The notes: generated by a model from the letters alone, not told the origin. A stretch of DNA of 64,000 nt from Actinacidiphila sp. DG2A-62 (GCF_035825295.1 NZ_JAYMGI010000002.1:3229001-3293000), one strand, 5' to 3'. Positions 54,800 through 62,192 are shown, counted from the first letter of the stretch. A program made the numbers and translations.

Positions 54800-54822
54800 G
54801 TTGCTGTACTTCGCTGCTGTAC
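54800..54822. repeat. Left arm-type repeat pair (TGCTGTAC x2)
   Basis: TGCTGTAC occurs at 54802-54809 and 54815-54822, 13 bases apart. The 23-base block recurs at the right end (60470-60492) with one mismatch and in the same orientation. Its position just inside attL suggests integrase or excisionase arm-binding sites. Confidence 0.65.
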
Positions 54823-54912
54823 AGCAACCTTCGCCACGCACCCTCACCACCACCTTCCCCAGCTTCCATCCCGTCTGCCGTCGGCCCGCACTCCTGTGGA
54901 GCGGGCGTGGTT

Positions 54913-54962
54913 CCTGGCGTCCAGATGGAGCGCGCCACTGTACGAACGATCTGGACGCCAGG
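54913..54962. repeat. Perfect 14-bp inverted repeat with 22-base spacer
   Basis: CCTGGCGTCCAGAT (54913-54926) and ATCTGGACGCCAGG (54949-54962) are exact complements. The structure lies in the gene-poor left end of the element. A replication origin feature, operator or transcription terminator are all possible. I see no reliable gene in 54718-55300. Confidence 0.7.
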
Positions 54963-55300
54963 GGCCGCGTCTGCTCGGCTTGCCCGGGTCGATGGCAGAT
55001 GGGATGGGAGCTCCCGCCGGCACTACGACGATCGCGCAGACGCTGTCGGCGATGGGCCATCTCGGAGCCGGAGCGCCCCCGCCGGAGGCATGTCGTGACC
55101 CCTGCTGTGGGCTGTCGGGTTCTCGCTCATGCCCTGGGCCTCCCCCGCCGCGGGCGCGCGCGGTGCCGGCCGGGCCGAGCGGGGCGGAGACAGGAGCGAC
55201 GGCGCGGCCGAGCGCCGGACGCGCGCCCGGCGGAGCGGCAGCGACGCCGGGTGCCTTGATGAGGTAGAGAAACCTGTAACCCGTCTCTCTGGGGGCATGG

Positions 55301-55807
55301 TCACATCTTCGGTACGACCGGTTCCGGCAAGAGGGCAGCCCACTCCCGAAGAACGTCCGCGGCTTCCTCGTGAAGCGCACCCTCGGCAACGTCCTCGCGC
55401 ATGGCTCGTTGATTGGCAGGATGGGCAAGCTCCCTGTATAGCTGCAAATCCTCGAATCCGTTCACTGCCACGTCCTCACTCGTCGCACCAAAGACAATTC
55501 GCGGCAGCCGTGCCCAATAGCACGCGACGAGACACATTGGGCACGGCTCGCTGCTTGCGTACATGACGCCATCGGGCATGAGGTGGCGTCCGAGCTTACT
55601 CCCCGCATTCCTCAGCGCCATAATTTCGGCATGAGCCGTTGGATCAGACTTTTCTACAACGCTACTATTTCCCTCGCTCACAATTTCACCATCGATAACG
55701 ATGATCGCGCCGAAAGGTGTCTTCCCTTCGTCTTCGAGTGAGTGGCGAGATAGGTCGATCGCACGCTTAAGGAACCGTCGATCAGCTTCGCTCAGGGTCT
55801 CGGGCAC
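55301..55807 (-). CDS. Zinc-dependent nucleoside/nucleobase deaminase (GuaD/TadA superfamily)
   Basis: A 168-residue cytidine-deaminase-fold enzyme. The zinc site is complete: HAEIMALRNAG (His and catalytic Glu) and SSEPCPMCLVACYWARL (two Cys). The sequence resembles guanine deaminase/tRNA adenosine deaminase-type proteins; which base it acts on is uncertain. The GTG at 55807 has GAGGAG upstream, 23 bases after the GntR stop, so it is in the repressor's operon. G+C is visibly lower than in the flanking chromosome, in keeping with acquired DNA. It is the only clear cargo gene of the element. Confidence 0.88.
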   Translation of the reverse strand: MPETLSEADRRFLKRAIDLSRHSLEDEGKTPFGAIIVIDGEIVSEGNSSVVEKSDPTAHAEIMALRNAGSKLGRHLMPDGVMYASSEPCPMCLVACYWARLPRIVFGATSEDVAVNGFEDLQLYRELAHPANQRAMREDVAEGALHEEAADVLREWAALLPEPVVPKM

Positions 55808-55830
55808 TTGTCACTCCTCGATGCTTGGCT

Positions 55831-56679
55831 CTACTTCTTGGGCTGTGAGTTCCTTCGCCAGGGCTTGAGTGGGGTAACGAACCGCAGTTCAGTCCGGTCG
55901 GCCGGGTACTCGGCGTCCGAGATTTCGACGGTCCGATTGTCTGCATCGATCGAAATTCGGCGGCAGATCAACAGGGGCACGCCATCAGGTAGACCCCACT
56001 GCTGAACCTCGACGGTTGTAGGCATCCTGCCGGTTACCTGGTCGACCATGCACATGATCTCAATCCCAACTGTTGACAGTTGGTGTTGAGTTCCGCCGGG
56101 CCATGGTTCGTTACTGCCATCCAGTAGGGCTGGATTGGCACTGATGAGAGATACCGGAATGTAGGACGTGCTATATGACAGCAAGTGGCCAGTACGTTTG
56201 TCGGTCGACACAAAGCGGCGTCGGAGGATGGGTTCCTTCGGATTCACGCCGAACAATTCAGCAAGCTCCGGCGTCGCTTCGGTGATCTCATACTCCGAGC
56301 CGAATTCTTGAGCGTCGATGGACATCCCAAGGTTGGTCTCAGCCTCGCCTATGTCGGCACGCTCCCGCTCCGGCCGGCGCGCCAGATCCTTCTCGGCCTG
56401 GTGACGCTCAGAGGACCGGACAACGCGCCCGGGTGCGATGCGAACGACCGGAGCCTTACCACGCCCCGCGGTGATCAGCCCTTGAGCCTTGAGCAACGCG
56501 ACTGCCGACCGTGCTGAGTTCATCGAGCATGACCAGCGCTCGGACAGGTCGGCCAGGGTGGGCAGGGAGTCACCAGGGGCGAGGTCTCCTCGCTCGATCT
56601 GCATCCGGATGTCGTCTGCGATGCGGAGGTGGATCGGGGACGGTACGGCCGTGGGCTGAGGCTCCATGCGCTCCATCAT
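55831..56679 (-). CDS. GntR family repressor with UTRA domain (KorSA-like)
   Basis: A 282-residue GntR/HutC-type regulator. The winged helix is at the N-terminus (IHLRIADDIRMQIERGDLAP, then LPTLADLSERWSCSMNSARS), and a UTRA ligand-binding domain follows from about residue 110 (PILRRRFVSTDKRTG, SYSTSYIPVSL). In pSAM2-type elements such proteins (KorSA) repress replication and excision genes. The ATG at 56679 is preferred to a TTG at 56703, which lies inside a 22-bp operator; ATG at 56667 is also possible. It is divergent from the rep-xis-int block and precedes the deaminase gene. Confidence 0.88.
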   Translation of the reverse strand: MMERMEPQPTAVPSPIHLRIADDIRMQIERGDLAPGDSLPTLADLSERWSCSMNSARSAVALLKAQGLITAGRGKAPVVRIAPGRVVRSSERHQAEKDLARRPERERADIGEAETNLGMSIDAQEFGSEYEITEATPELAELFGVNPKEPILRRRFVSTDKRTGHLLSYSTSYIPVSLISANPALLDGSNEPWPGGTQHQLSTVGIEIMCMVDQVTGRMPTTVEVQQWGLPDGVPLLICRRISIDADNRTVEISDAEYPADRTELRFVTPLKPWRRNSQPKK

Positions 56680-56683
56680 CTCA

Positions 56684-56775
56684 GTTCGTAGGTTTGTGGG
56701 CAAACCTCTTGCGGACCCATCCTTGCGGAGCTACCGTCATTACTAGTTCGCGGGTTTGCCCACAAACTTACGAAC
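56684..56775. promoter_or_regulatory. Paired inverted 22-bp operators in the divergent promoter region of the AICE
   Basis: A 22-base motif reading GTTCGTAGGTTTG then TGGGCAAAC lies at 56684-56705. The same motif with one change (G to A at its eighth base) lies on the opposite strand at 56754-56775. Each also contains internal dyad symmetry (GTTTG...CAAAC). They flank the promoters of the GntR gene and of the rightward replication block, exactly where the repressor would act on both. Binding is inferred. Confidence 0.75.
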
Positions 56776-56845
56776 ATCGCAGAGAGCGGCGTCCTACCGC
56801 CAAGCAGACCGCCGCTCCCGTCCCTCTCTCAAGGGAGCTTCCATC

Positions 56846-57388
56846 ATGCCTGCTTCTGCTGTGCTCGCGCCGGTTGCCGCGTTACCTGCCCCCGCTGCCG
56901 TATCGGTTTACGAACTGTCGAACGCGGAGCGCCGGGTGGCGTTGTACGCGTCGGACATGCCGGATCGCTTCCGCTGGCACAAGGGCGACGACGCGCGGGT
57001 GAAGGCGTGGATCGTCCAGGGTGCTGAGCGTCTGGGCCTGGAAGAGCTGTACCGGGCGGCTGCCTTCGTCCAGAGCTACCGGCGCCTGTGGCTGGCCGGT
57101 CTGAACACCCCGGAGCAGGACGCGGCCCACGCCTCGCGGTTCCTGAAGGCGTCCCGGCTGGTGCGGGCCGAAGAGGCGGCCTCGGTGCTTCTGCTGGGCA
57201 ACAAGGTGAGCGATGCCGCGCTGGCACGCTCCGCGCGCCCGCTGGTCGAGGGGCGTTGTAGGTGCGGGGGAACGGGCTGGCTGGGCGGCATGTTCGACCC
57301 GGACGACTCGGCCACCTGCTACCTGACGAACTGCCCTGGCCACAACCCCGAAGGCCGCGCCGTGCCCGCGCTGGGGGTGGCGGTGTGA
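56846..57388 (+). CDS. AICE protein of unknown function with Cys/His cluster
   Basis: A 180-residue protein, first gene of the rightward block. The N-terminal 25 residues are Ala/Pro/Val-rich; the middle is helical (SNAERRVALYASDMPDRFRW, then HKGDDARVKAWIVQGAERLG). The C-terminus has a probable zinc site, CRCGGTGWLGG followed by CYLTNCPGH. Proteins of this type are common next to rep genes on actinomycete plasmids and AICEs but their function is unknown to me. The ATG at 56846 has AGGGAG upstream. Its stop overlaps the next start (GTGA). Confidence 0.75.
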   Translation: MPASAVLAPVAALPAPAAVSVYELSNAERRVALYASDMPDRFRWHKGDDARVKAWIVQGAERLGLEELYRAAAFVQSYRRLWLAGLNTPEQDAAHASRFLKASRLVRAEEAASVLLLGNKVSDAALARSARPLVEGRCRCGGTGWLGGMFDPDDSATCYLTNCPGHNPEGRAVPALGVAV

Positions 57389-57579
57389 GCAGCTTCGATC
57401 ACGAGTGGGCTGATGAGGCGCTGACTGATGAGATCGCGCTCTACCTCGACGCGCAGCAGCCGAGTGTGACGGTGGAGTTCATTCGGGTGCTGGATGAGGC
57501 GTTGTGCGGTGAGTGGTGCGGGAAGCTGCGCGGTGAGTACCCGCCGGCCGGGCACGGTTACCCGCGGGAGGGTCTGTGA
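57385..57579 (+). CDS. Small AICE protein of unknown function
   Basis: A 64-residue acidic protein (starting VSSFDHEWADEALTDEIALY, with CGEWCGKLRGEYPP near the end). The GTG at 57385 overlaps the previous stop and its own stop overlaps the Rep start, both as GTGA, so it is tightly coupled to the replication gene. I do not recognise a family. Overlaps on both sides support it being translated. Confidence 0.65.
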   Translation: MSSFDHEWADEALTDEIALYLDAQQPSVTVEFIRVLDEALCGEWCGKLRGEYPPAGHGYPREGL

Positions 57580-59012
57580 CTGCCTTCCCCGTCCCCCCGG
57601 AGCACGTCGCCCCGGCCGCTGTCCACCTCGGCACCGACCCCGTGACCCTCGCTGATCTGCTGCGCGTCGCCGGTGATCCAGGCTTCGAGCGCTGGCAGGA
57701 GCAAGTGCGGCGTACCGGCGGTTGCTCGGACCCCATCCACCTGTCGGGCCTGACCGTGACCCGTGACCGCGCCTCGGGCAACGTCCTGTACTCGTACTCC
57801 ACGGCCGGGGAGCCGGGCGGCCGGCTGCGGGTGGCGTGCGGGAACCGTCGTGCTTCGCGGTGTCCGTCGTGCGCGTGGCTGTACGCCGGGGACACCTTCC
57901 ACCTGATCCGCGCCGGGCTGTCGGGGGACCCGGCCAAGGGCACGCCCCGCACCGTGCGCACGCACCCCAAGGTGTTCGCCACGCTGACGGCCCCCTCGTT
58001 CGGGCCGGTCCACAATCGTCCCGCTTCGGGCCGGTGCCGGTGCGGGGCCCAGCATGCCGACAACGCCCCCGAGCTGGGTACGGCCTTGGACCCGGACCGG
58101 TACGACTATGCGGGTGCGGTGCTGTGGAACAACCACGCGGGGGACCTGTGGCGGCGCTTCACGATCTACCTGCGCCGGGAACTGGCGCACCGTGCGGGGC
58201 TGTCGCAGTCCGCCCTGGGCGAGGTGTGCCGGGTCTCGTTCGGGAAGGTCGCGGAGTTCCAGAAGCGCGGCGCGGTCCACTTCCACGCCATCGTCCGCCT
58301 CGACGGCCCCGAAGGACCGGACACGGCTCCGCCCTCCTGGGCGAGTGCGGGCCTGCTGGATGAGGCGATCCGGGCCGCCGTGGGACGGGTCTCGGTCCCG
58401 GTGCCGGCCACGGGGAAGCGCCCCGCCGTGGTGCTGCGCTGGGGCACGCAGGTGGACGTGCAGCCGATCACGTCGGCGGTGACGGACGGCACGGAGCTGA
58501 CCGAGCAGGCCGTGGCCTCCTACGTCGCCAAGTACGCCACCAAGGCGGCCGAGACCACCGGCACCGTCGACCGCAGGATCGGGGAGCTCCCGGAGCTGGA
58601 CAAGCTCCCGGAACTACCCGACCACGCCCGACGCCTCATCGAAGCCTGCTTCGCCCTGGATGAGCACTACCCCGGCCGGATGCTGGCCCGCTGGGCGCAC
58701 ATGCTCGGCTTCCGCGGCCACTTCTCCACCAAGTCCCGCCGCTACTCCACCACGCTTGGCGCGCTGCGCCAGGTCCGAGCGGACTACCGGGCCCGCCAGG
58801 AACGACGGGAACGGGGCCTGCCCGACCCCGACGACGCCCCGGAGGGCTCCACACTGACCCTCGCGCACTGGACCTACGCCGGCCACGGACACACTCCCGG
58901 CGAATCCTGGCTCGCCCAACAGATCCACCGCGACATCACCGAGAGCCGGATCACAGCCCGTGAAGCGCTCGCCGAACTGCAAGACCCGGAAGGAGAAACG
59001 GCATGGCTGTAG
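57576..59012 (+). CDS. RepSA-like replication initiator (HUH superfamily)
   Basis: A 478-residue initiator of the RepSA type that starts rolling-circle replication of the excised element. A Cys-rich N-terminal region (CGNRRASRCPSCAWLYAGD) precedes the HUH metal motif in KRGAVHFHAIVRLDG near residue 230. A later Tyr-containing helix, SYVAKYATKAAE near residue 310, holds the likely nicking tyrosine. The length matches AICE RepSA proteins. The GTG at 57576 overlaps the upstream stop, and the gene's end overlaps xis by 10 bases. Confidence 0.9.
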   Translation: MTAFPVPPEHVAPAAVHLGTDPVTLADLLRVAGDPGFERWQEQVRRTGGCSDPIHLSGLTVTRDRASGNVLYSYSTAGEPGGRLRVACGNRRASRCPSCAWLYAGDTFHLIRAGLSGDPAKGTPRTVRTHPKVFATLTAPSFGPVHNRPASGRCRCGAQHADNAPELGTALDPDRYDYAGAVLWNNHAGDLWRRFTIYLRRELAHRAGLSQSALGEVCRVSFGKVAEFQKRGAVHFHAIVRLDGPEGPDTAPPSWASAGLLDEAIRAAVGRVSVPVPATGKRPAVVLRWGTQVDVQPITSAVTDGTELTEQAVASYVAKYATKAAETTGTVDRRIGELPELDKLPELPDHARRLIEACFALDEHYPGRMLARWAHMLGFRGHFSTKSRRYSTTLGALRQVRADYRARQERRERGLPDPDDAPEGSTLTLAHWTYAGHGHTPGESWLAQQIHRDITESRITAREALAELQDPEGETAWL

Positions 59013-59209
59013 CCGTGATCGAACGCAAGTGGCACACCACCGCTGAGGTTGCCGAGATGCTCGGCTTCGGCCTGTCCAAGACCAAGATGCTCGTGCTCAC
59101 CGGAGAGATCCGTTCCGTCAAGATCGGACGCAACCGGCGCATCCTGCCTGCCTGGGTAGACGAGTACGTCAACCGCTGCGCTGAGCTGGCCGGGGAGTGG
59201 TTGGCGTGA
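59003..59209 (+). CDS. xis: Excisionase (helix-turn-helix, MerR/HTH_17 type)
   Basis: A 68-residue DNA-binding protein (WHTTAEVAEMLGFGLSKTKM, then VKIGRNRRILPAWVDEYVN) typical of AICE and phage excisionases that direct the integrase toward excision. The ATG at 59003 follows GGAAGGAG and overlaps the rep end by 10 bases; the stop overlaps the integrase GTG. Confidence 0.9.
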   Translation: MAVAVIERKWHTTAEVAEMLGFGLSKTKMLVLTGEIRSVKIGRNRRILPAWVDEYVNRCAELAGEWLA

Positions 59210-60426
59210 GCGGGAAGCGGAGCAACGGAGAAGGCTCCATCTACCCCTACAAGAACGGCTACGCCGCGTACGTCTGGGTGACCAAGCCCGATGGCAAGCG
59301 GGCCCGGAAGTACGCGTACGGCAAGACCCGTGAAGAGGTGCACGCCAAATGGGTCAAGCTCCACGCCGAAGCGGCCCAAGGGCCAGTGGCCACCTCGACA
59401 CCGACGCTCGGGCAGTACCTCACGCGCTGGTTGGCGGAGGTGGTCGAGCCGGATTTGAAGCCGAAGACGGCTGAGACGTACGCGATGCATGTCCGGCTGT
59501 ACATCGCGCCGGGCCTCGGCGGGAAGCGTCTGGACAAGCTCACGGTGCGAGACGTGCGGACCTGGGTCAACGGCCTGCTGACTCAGTGCCAGTGCTGCGC
59601 TCAGGGTAAGGACGCCAAGCGGGACGAGCCTCGGTGCTGTGCGGCCAGCGACTGCTGCAAGCAGGTGGCATCACGCCGGACGGTGCAGGATGCGCGCGCG
59701 GTCCTGCGGTCGGCGTTGACGAACGCGATGACGGAAGAGGTGATCACGAAGAACGTCGCGGCTCTGGTCAAGGTTCGGTCCGGTCGAAAGGTGAAGCGTC
59801 ACCCGTGGTCGGTGGAAGAGGCGCGTCAGTTCCTCGAAGCGGCGCGCGCTGCCCGTGATCCGCTGTACGCGGCTTACGTGCTCATCCTGGTTCTTGGTTT
59901 CCGGCGCGGTGAGGTGCTGGGCCTGACCTGGAACAACGTGAACCTCGACGTCGGAGAGGTGACCGTGGAACTCCAGTTGCAGCGCATCCGGCGGCAACTC
60001 GTTCACGATGAGACCAAGACCGAGGCATCGACGGCCGTGCTCCCGCTGCCTCAGATCTGCATCACCGCGTTGCAGCTCCGGCAGAAGGAGCAAGAGGCAG
60101 CCAAGCAAGCGGCCGGCGAGCTGTGGACCGCATCCGATTTCGTCTTCACCACGCGGTACGGTTCGCCGGTCGAGCCCCGCAACTTCAACCGCTCGTTCGC
60201 CTTCCGGTCCGACAAAGCGGGAGTACGGCGGATCAGGCTGCATGACACCCGGCACACCTGCGGCTCGCTCCTCGCCGCGCTCGACGTGCACCCCCGGGTC
60301 GCCATGCAGATCCTTCGCCACAGCAAGATCGCGGTCACGATGGAGGTCTACACGCACGTACCGTCCGAGGCGACCCGGAAGGCGTTGCGGAAGCTCGGCA
60401 AGCACCTTGGGCCGAGCAAGCCGTAG
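59206..60426 (+). CDS. int: Tyrosine-type site-specific integrase
   Basis: A 406-residue tyrosine recombinase. The arm-binding N-terminus (GEGSIYPYKNGYAAYVWV) and SAM-like core-binding domain (about residues 65-180) precede the catalytic domain. Active-site residues are Arg in LGFRRGEVLGL, HDTRH, and the His...Tyr in HSKIAVTMEVYTHV. A Cys-rich insertion in the core-binding domain (TQCQCCAQGKDAKRDEPRCC and nearby CC) may bind zinc; such inserts occur in other actinobacterial element integrases. The GTG overlaps the xis stop. The gene ends 115 bases before attR, the usual arrangement for integration at a tRNA 3' end. Confidence 0.93.
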   Translation: MSGKRSNGEGSIYPYKNGYAAYVWVTKPDGKRARKYAYGKTREEVHAKWVKLHAEAAQGPVATSTPTLGQYLTRWLAEVVEPDLKPKTAETYAMHVRLYIAPGLGGKRLDKLTVRDVRTWVNGLLTQCQCCAQGKDAKRDEPRCCAASDCCKQVASRRTVQDARAVLRSALTNAMTEEVITKNVAALVKVRSGRKVKRHPWSVEEARQFLEAARAARDPLYAAYVLILVLGFRRGEVLGLTWNNVNLDVGEVTVELQLQRIRRQLVHDETKTEASTAVLPLPQICITALQLRQKEQEAAKQAAGELWTASDFVFTTRYGSPVEPRNFNRSFAFRSDKAGVRRIRLHDTRHTCGSLLAALDVHPRVAMQILRHSKIAVTMEVYTHVPSEATRKALRKLGKHLGPSKP

Positions 60427-60469
60427 CGGCGCGACTTCCGCCGGCTTGTGTCGTCGCGGTTGAAGGTTC

Positions 60470-60492
60470 GTTGCTGTACTCCGCTGCTGTAC
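60470..60492. repeat. Right arm-type repeat pair (TGCTGTAC x2)
   Basis: TGCTGTAC at 60472-60479 and 60485-60492, again 13 bases apart, within a 23-base block nearly identical to 54800-54822 at the other end. It lies between int and attR. Confidence 0.65.
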
Positions 60493-60500
60493 GGCGCGGA

Positions 60501-60534
60501 AAAGCCCCTCCCCGATCATCTTGGGAGGGGCTTT
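60501..60534 (+). terminator. Rho-independent terminator after int
   Basis: Perfect 12-bp arms AAAGCCCCTCCC (60501-60512) and GGGAGGGGCTTT (60523-60534) with a 10-base loop, ending in CTTT. It stops transcription of the rep-xis-int block before it enters the antisense of the tRNA gene. Confidence 0.85.
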
Positions 60535-60541
60535 GACCTGC

Positions 60542-60586
60542 TGTGGACCTGAGGGGATTCGAACCCCTGACCCCCTCGATGCGAAC
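60542..60586. repeat. attR: 45-bp repeat inside tRNA-Ala
   Basis: Perfect copy of 54673-54717. It covers the 3' half of the tRNA-Ala gene from the anticodon loop to the discriminator base, so the element restores a complete tRNA after insertion. Confidence 0.92.
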
Positions 60587-60617
60587 GAGGTGCGCTACCG
60601 GACTGCGCCACAGGCCC
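60544..60617 (-). tRNA. tRNA-Ala (anticodon CGC), AICE attachment site
   Basis: A 74-nt cloverleaf on the minus strand: acceptor GGGCCTG with CAGGTCC and discriminator A, giving the G3-U70 pair that marks alanine tRNAs; D-arm GCGCAGTCCGGTAGCGC; anticodon stem CCTCG/CGAGG around TTCGCAT, anticodon CGC; T-arm GGGGTTCGAATCCCC. The 3' half is supplied by the integrated element. Confidence 0.95.
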
Positions 60618-60718
60618 TTGCAACGAGGAAAACTCTAGCATCCCGGCGAGGGTGCTCGTGACGCGATATCCGCTGCGCCTGCCCGGTGTCCCCGGGGCAT
60701 GAGGAGCGCGTCGACGCC

Positions 60719-62074
60719 CTACTCGTTGGCGGCGCGGGGGCGGTCGGGGTCGGCGTACTGGTCGAAGAGCGGGGTGCGGCTGGTGCGCGACCGGCGGCCC
60801 GGCGCCTGGGGCTTGTCGCGGCCCTCGGGCGTCTCCCGGGCGTCGCGGGGGCGGGGGTCACGCGCCTCGCGCCCGTCACGCCCGCGGGCGGCGTCACGGG
60901 ACGGCGGGTGCGGCTCGGCGGGCGTCGTGCCCGAGCGCGCGGAACTCCACGTGTCGGGGGCGCCGAGGTCGATGCCCCCGGGCGTGCGGGGGGCGACCGG
61001 CGCGGTGACGTAGGTGGGCAGCGGCACGGGTACGGGGTCCCAGCCGTCGTCGGCGGCCTGCTGCGCCCGCTGCTGGTCGACCCACTCGGCGTGGTCGGTC
61101 TGCTCGACCACCGCGCGGCGGTCGGCCGTGCGGGGCGAGGCCGCGGAGCCGGAGGACGCCCTGCCGTGCGGCCTGTCGGCGGCCTGGGACGCCTGGGACG
61201 CCTCCGGCGCGGGAGACTGCGGGTGACCGTGTCCGGGACCCTGGACGGGGCCGTGAGCGTGACCCTGGCCGTGACCCGGGGCATGACTGGGGGCATGGCT
61301 GGGGGAGCGCTCCGGGGTGTGCGGGCGGGCGCGGCGGCTTGCGGGGCCGCCGGCCTTGCCCGCGGGGGCGGCAGCGCCCGCGGGGCCGGAGGACGCCTGG
61401 GGCGCGGCGGGGCGCGGGTGCTCCTCGCGCTCGTGCGGCGCGGCGGCCTGGCCTCGCGCGCGCAGCCTGCGCGCGGCCTCGGCCGCCTGCCGCTGGTCCA
61501 GGCGCACTTCGTAGCGGCGGCGCTCCTGGCGGCGCATCTGGCCGATGTAGAGCGTCAGCAGCACCGCGGGGATCGCCGGCGCCCACAGGAGCGCGACGCC
61601 GCCGACGGCAGCGGCGATCGCGCCCACGGTGAACGCGACGAACAGCAACGTGGTCGTACGGCGCCGGCGGGCCAGCACCTGGGCACGCGGGCTCTGGGTC
61701 CCCGGGGCGCCGTCGACGCCTTGGGGCGCGCGCGGGCCGTGAGCGGCGGCGCGGCCCGGGGCGGCGCGCCGGACGGGGCGCACCTCGGTCGCGGGCACGG
61801 CGAGGGCGCGGACGTCCACCGACGGGTCCGGCTCGACGGCGTCCTCGTCCTCGTCACCCTCGTCGGCGTCGGTCCCGGGCTCGGGGATCTCACCTCGGGC
61901 CCTGGCGACGCGTCGCTCCATCGCCGCACGCCCCGACAGAAGCCGGATGGCGGTGCTGAAACGTTCGGTCGGCCGCGCCTCGTTGAGTTCGTCCTGCCTA
62001 CGGAGCCACATCGGCACCAGGTAGGCAGCCCAGGCCCCCACGATGACTGCATAGATGAGGCCACTACTGCTCAC
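60719..62074 (-). CDS. sepX: Septal membrane protein SepX/GlpR
   Basis: A 451-residue protein. A first transmembrane helix at the N-terminus (SSGLIYAVIVGAWAAYLVPM, then WLRRQDEL) is followed by an acidic/Arg linker, two adjacent hydrophobic segments near residues 140-180 (TTTLLFVAFTVGAIAAAVGG and ALLWAPAIPAVLLTLYIGQM) and a long Ala/Pro/Arg/His disordered tail ending DQYADPDRPRAANE. This matches SepX of Streptomyces and GlpR of Corynebacterium, a divisome protein that binds the gephyrin-like Glp. Its neighbours, a RimJ-like acetyltransferase, mog and moaC, fit the conserved locus. The GTG at 62074 lies 7 bases after TACCGT and lacks a ribosome-binding site, suggesting a leaderless transcript. 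Confidence 0.82.
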   Translation of the reverse strand: MSSSGLIYAVIVGAWAAYLVPMWLRRQDELNEARPTERFSTAIRLLSGRAAMERRVARARGEIPEPGTDADEGDEDEDAVEPDPSVDVRALAVPATEVRPVRRAAPGRAAAHGPRAPQGVDGAPGTQSPRAQVLARRRRTTTLLFVAFTVGAIAAAVGGVALLWAPAIPAVLLTLYIGQMRRQERRRYEVRLDQRQAAEAARRLRARGQAAAPHEREEHPRPAAPQASSGPAGAAAPAGKAGGPASRRARPHTPERSPSHAPSHAPGHGQGHAHGPVQGPGHGHPQSPAPEASQASQAADRPHGRASSGSAASPRTADRRAVVEQTDHAEWVDQQRAQQAADDGWDPVPVPLPTYVTAPVAPRTPGGIDLGAPDTWSSARSGTTPAEPHPPSRDAARGRDGREARDPRPRDARETPEGRDKPQAPGRRSRTSRTPLFDQYADPDRPRAANE

Positions 62075-62081
62075 GCGCTAC

Positions 62082-62087
62082 ACGGTA
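62082..62087 (-). promoter_or_regulatory. Probable -10 element of a leaderless sepX promoter
   Basis: On the minus strand TACCGT (TANNNT) ends 7 bases before the GTG of sepX with no ribosome-binding site between. The adjoining 62100-62190 stretch is the most A/T-rich DNA in this part of the window. Confidence 0.45.
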
Positions 62088-62192
62088 GGGGTGATCGAGA
62101 CACGCCATCCGCAATTTGGCCCGGTGTGTCGCACGATCTGGCTGATATGCCGAGAATTTTTTGCGATTGGCATTCCGCTTCGAACAATAGTC

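Larger units (their letters stand above)
54673..60586 (+). mobile_element. Minimal AICE (pSAM2-like element) integrated in tRNA-Ala(CGC)
   Basis: About 5.9 kb bounded by perfect 45-bp direct repeats, the right one inside an intact tRNA-Ala gene and the left one the displaced tRNA 3' half. Contents in order: a gene-poor left end (54718-55300) with paired repeats and a 14-bp inverted repeat, a deaminase and GntR/KorSA-like repressor (leftward), then two small unknown proteins, a RepSA-like initiator, excisionase and tyrosine integrase (rightward, all overlapping). The int-xis-rep order and GntR repressor are AICE hallmarks. No TraB/FtsK-like translocase, spread genes, Pra or Nudix gene is present, so it is probably mobilisable only in trans or degenerate. 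Confidence 0.88.

Noticed and set aside
54718..55300. Small genes in the left end of the AICE (for example a frame at 54844-55428 on the minus strand)
   Set aside because: Candidate frames show no ribosome-binding site, no family resemblance and overlap the deaminase gene in another frame.
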